DNA of 64,000 nt from Epilithonimonas xixisoli. GTDB taxonomy: Bacteria; Bacteroidota; Bacteroidia; Flavobacteriales; Weeksellaceae. Made by a program: the position numbers and the translations under genes. Positions 61,798-64,000 of the stretch are shown piece after piece. Each line of letters begins with the position of its first letter. The first letter of the stretch is position 1. The stretch is from NCBI RefSeq assembly GCF_004365655.1, contig NZ_SOEO01000001.1:124001-188000 (forward strand). The letters run 5' to 3'. The notes under the pieces were generated by a model. It was given only the letters and a program-made list of their open reading frames with translations. It was not told where the DNA came from and made no database searches.

Positions 61798-62853
61798 TTA
61801 CTTCGCTGGTTTTGCTCTCAAATACTGATGTGGATAGAAATTTTCTTCATCATTTTCCCAAGCAGATTGTACTGCGAAATACGGATTTCTCAAGATTTCT
61901 CTGGCTAAGAAAATTAAATCTGCTTGTTCGTTTTCCAAAATTTCTTCGGCGTGATTGGCATCTGTAATCAAACCAACTGCGCCAGTTTTGATGTCCGCAT
62001 TTTTCTTTACGGCTTCGGCCAAAGGAACTTGATAGCCAGGATTCAGTGGAATGGTGACACCACTGATATTTCCACCGCTGGAAACATCTATCAAATTTAC
62101 ATTTTTGGTTTTGAGAATTTTCGCAAGTTCTACGCTGTCGGAGATTTCCCAGCCGTTTTCTGCATATTCGGTTCCGGAGATTCTTACGAATAAAGCTTGA
62201 TTTTCTGTGATTTCAGAATTGACGGCATCTACAATTTCCATTAGGAATCTGGCTCTGTTTTCTGCGTTTCCACCATATTCGTCGGTTCTGGTATTGGAAA
62301 GTGGTGACAAAAATTGATGAATCAAATAGCCGTGGGCACCGTGGATTTCTATCACATCAAAACCTGCTTCAACGGCTCTTTTCGTTGCTTTTTGGAAATC
62401 TTCTACCAAGTTTTTGATTTCTTCAATCGTCAAAACGTGTGGCGTTCTTTCTGAATGGTGAAAAGGAATTGGACTTGGCGCAATGGTTTCCCAACCTTCT
62501 TCGATGCTGATTTGTCGGTTTTCCCAGGTCGAGCCTTTTCTGCCAGCGTGAGCCAACTGGATTCCGATTTTGCTCTCTGAATTTTGGTGAACAAAATCCA
62601 CGATTTTTTTCAAAGCTAGAGCTTGCTCGTCATTCCAAATGCCAAGACATTTGTTAGTAATTCGTCCGCGAGGTTCTACGCCAGTGGCTTCTACCATTAC
62701 CAATCCAACGCCTCCTTGCGCACGACTGCCGTAATGTACAAAGTGAAAATCATTGGCAACGCCATCTTCCGCAGAGTACATACACATTGGCGACATTACG
62801 ATTCGGTTTTTCAGTTCTATGTTTCTGAATTTTATGGGTGTGAAAAGTTTCAT
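61798..62853 (-). CDS. Old Yellow Enzyme-family NADPH dehydrogenase (YqjM/NamA-like)
   Basis: A 351-residue FMN enzyme that reduces activated C=C bonds. MKLFTPIKFRNIELKNRIVM and SPMCMYSAEDG (Cys of the YqjM subgroup) are at the start; LAHAGRKGSTW, VIEIHGAHGYLIHQFLSP and TRTDEYGGNAENRARFLMEI follow; the C-terminal flavin phosphate site is GAVGLITDA. The physiological substrate is unknown. The start is supported by conservation of the first residues. Confidence 0.93.
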   Translation of the reverse strand: MKLFTPIKFRNIELKNRIVMSPMCMYSAEDGVANDFHFVHYGSRAQGGVGLVMVEATGVEPRGRITNKCLGIWNDEQALALKKIVDFVHQNSESKIGIQLAHAGRKGSTWENRQISIEEGWETIAPSPIPFHHSERTPHVLTIEEIKNLVEDFQKATKRAVEAGFDVIEIHGAHGYLIHQFLSPLSNTRTDEYGGNAENRARFLMEIVDAVNSEITENQALFVRISGTEYAENGWEISDSVELAKILKTKNVNLIDVSSGGNISGVTIPLNPGYQVPLAEAVKKNADIKTGAVGLITDANHAEEILENEQADLIFLAREILRNPYFAVQSAWENDEENFYPHQYLRAKPAK

Positions 62854-62877
62854 TTTTAAATTTAATATTAGATTGAT

Positions 62878-63321
62878 TTAGTTATTGAAATAGACAGGAA
62901 ATTTCATTGTGTTTCCATAATTGGTCCAAGTTCCTTCGAATTTCAATTGATTTTTGTCTAATGATTCTTTGATTGAGAGTTCGCCGAAGAAAATCCCGTT
63001 ATGTTTTCCTGTTCCTTTTTCAGAGAATTTCAAATCATAGATTTTGGATTCGTCTTTCGAATTTTTTGTTTTTTCTGAATTAAAAATAATGGTTCCGCTA
63101 AAATCTGCTTTTGTTCCTTCAACATCAGAATATCCATTCACTTTATAGGTTTCAGGAGAATCTTTATCTAAAAAAACAGAATAAAATCCAACGTTCATTT
63201 TTGCTTTATCATCAATTTTTCCAATATAGGATTTGGCGTCATTCATAAGTAGCTTAGAAGTTTGCGCATTGGTAATAATGCTCACAAAACTCATCATTAA
63301 AAGGAAAAAATATTTTTTCAT
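62878..63321 (-). CDS. Small exported protein (147 residues)
   Basis: No family recognised. The start at 63321 gives signal peptide MKKYFFLLMMSFVSIITNA; the longer frame reads into a dispersed repeat and is rejected. The mature part has NVGFYSVFLDKDSPETYKVN, IYDLKFSEKGTGKHNGIFFG and a final FEGTWTNYGNTMKFPVYF, which suggests a small beta-rich domain. It lies 24 bases upstream of the OYE gene on the same strand, so they may share a transcript. Confidence 0.7.
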   Translation of the reverse strand: MKKYFFLLMMSFVSIITNAQTSKLLMNDAKSYIGKIDDKAKMNVGFYSVFLDKDSPETYKVNGYSDVEGTKADFSGTIIFNSEKTKNSKDESKIYDLKFSEKGTGKHNGIFFGELSIKESLDKNQLKFEGTWTNYGNTMKFPVYFNN

Positions 63322-63350
63322 AACTGTCAATTTAAAACGTTGAATCACTC

Positions 63351-63469
63351 GCAACCCGACTTGAACGGAGCTCTTTTTTGTTATTGCGATTATTGAAATG
63401 TTCTTTTGATGGTAAAATGTTCTTCGCAATGACAAAAAAAGCGGGAGTGGAAGGCGGAATAGTTGCCCA
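63351..63469 (-). repeat. Dispersed repeat, GGGCA(A)C...CGGGTTGC family
   Basis: On the minus strand it starts GGGCAACTATTCCGCCTTCC and ends GTTCAAGTCGGGTTGC. It belongs to the family seen at 13575, 19949 and 36135. It contains an inserted ATTGCGAAGAACATTTTACC stretch not found in the others. Confidence 0.7.
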
Positions 63470-63474
63470 AATTA

Positions 63475-63930
63475 TTAAACTCCAAACTGCGAAAGGTGAT
63501 GGTCCAGATGTTTTGCCATCATATTGTTCCATTCTGTGGCCGTCAATTTTCCGAAGTTGAAACTTTCTTTGCCTTCAAATGCATCTGCGCCCAATTGTTG
63601 CGTTTTCTGGATAAATCCGATGAGGCGCTTTCTCTCTTCTTCGAAGTTTTTGCTGTCGGTAATCACAAACATTGCACCAGTAGGAAGGTTTTGCTTGTAA
63701 GGCAATTCATTGGTGACTTTGGATTTGACAAAATTTTTCATCAACCATTTTGTGATGAAGGTTGGTTTTCTGTGTTTTTCCTGTTCGTAGATGAGTTCGT
63801 AAGTCACGTTGCAGTGCGCGAGCATTTTGTCCACGGACATCAATCCCCATTTTGGGAAAGAATCTTCTGTAAGTGCGTTGATTCGTTTGATTAAGTGGGA
63901 AGTATCGGTTTGGTCAAATATATTTTTCAT
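63475..63930 (-). CDS. DUF1569-family protein
   Basis: A 151-residue protein resembling DUF1569/DinB-like helical bundles: SVDKMLAHCNVTYELIYEQE (His of a possible metal site), then NNMMAKHLDHHLSQFGV with two to three more histidines at the end. No known reaction. A good -7 element lies upstream. Confidence 0.8.
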   Translation of the reverse strand: MKNIFDQTDTSHLIKRINALTEDSFPKWGLMSVDKMLAHCNVTYELIYEQEKHRKPTFITKWLMKNFVKSKVTNELPYKQNLPTGAMFVITDSKNFEEERKRLIGFIQKTQQLGADAFEGKESFNFGKLTATEWNNMMAKHLDHHLSQFGV

Positions 63931-63967
63931 AATTAAAGTCTGTTTTTTGGTCTAAAAAATTTGAAAA

Positions 63968-63975
63968 CAAATATA
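63968..63975 (-). promoter_or_regulatory. -7 element of the DUF1569 gene
   Basis: TATATTTG on the minus strand (TAnnTTTG), 37 bases before the ATG at 63930. Confidence 0.45.
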
Positions 63976-64000
63976 AGCACAAAACGAGAAATCGGTGTTA

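Noticed and set aside
63332-63560. Short frames near the dispersed repeat at 63.4 kb
   Set aside because: They cross the repeat and overlap the DUF1569 gene; amino acid sequence resembles repeat translations.
1-64000. tRNA, rRNA, prophage or IS elements
   Set aside because: I looked for transposase or integrase motifs, tRNA-like cloverleaf ends and rRNA stretches and saw none.

Overview
The window is chromosomal DNA of a low-GC flavobacterium, most probably Weeksellaceae (Chryseobacterium/Epilithonimonas-like). Supporting this are SusC/SusD pairs, gldF/gldG, type IX secretion (T9SS) C-terminal signals, an ATP synthase operon lacking the beta and epsilon genes, and repeated promoter elements of the Bacteroidetes -7 form TAnnTTTG. 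Assignment to genus is inference. I see no rRNA, tRNA, phage, IS element or CRISPR array.

Layout. 1-1.7 kb: rnhB and the N-terminal part of a UvrD/RecB-type helicase. 1.9-11.9 kb: two SusC/SusD outer-membrane uptake pairs separated by a small secreted protein. 12-13.4 kb: ffh. 13.5-14.1 kb: palindromic repeats. 14.2-19.9 kb: an ATP synthase operon (atpZ/I-like, a 4-TM protein, atpBEFHAG). 20.3-21.9 kb: a CNNM/CBS/CorC membrane protein and clpS. 22-27.7 kb: a divergent DNA-damage module with dnaE2-like polymerase and dinB on one arm, and a LexA/S24-like repressor and alkB on the other. 27.7-30.3 kb: two M28 peptidases. 30.3-33.8 kb: thrS-infC-rpmI-rplT. 34-39.4 kb: small envelope, stress and housekeeping genes and an acyl-CoA dehydrogenase. 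39.5-41.9 kb: a barnase - archaemetzincin - barstar - GNAT - DinB-like operon. 42-47.3 kb: lnt, gldG and gldF, with two unknown genes inserted between gldF and gldG. 47.4-53.9 kb: hemJ, a secreted CUB/T9SS metalloprotease, a SAM hydrolase-type DUF62 protein, phoH and two beta-barrel proteins. 54-57 kb: split transketolase halves separated by a secreted protein gene. 57-57.9 kb: a dense field of REP-like repeats. 58-64 kb: a D-cysteine desulfhydrase/ACC deaminase-like enzyme, a glucosaminidase with LysM, hemL, an OYE-family reductase and small proteins.

Most noteworthy. (1) A barnase gene with every catalytic residue, an N-terminal membrane anchor, and cysteines at the two positions (43 and 80) used for an engineered disulfide in Bacillus barnase. 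It shares an operon with a barstar homologue, but a lipoprotein archaemetzincin gene lies between them. (2) A translesion-synthesis/alkylation-repair cassette in which DinB, AlkB and possibly DnaE2 carry sliding-clamp-binding-like peptides. Its S24 regulator has Met-Gly where Ala/Cys-Gly is expected, and a palindrome overlaps its own start codon. (3) Several families of dispersed palindromic repeats. (4) infC probably starts at a non-canonical ATA codon. (5) Unexpected genes sit between gldF and gldG and between the two transketolase halves.

Gene starts were chosen by protein homology and signal peptides, because Shine-Dalgarno sequences are weak or absent here, as is usual in Bacteroidetes.
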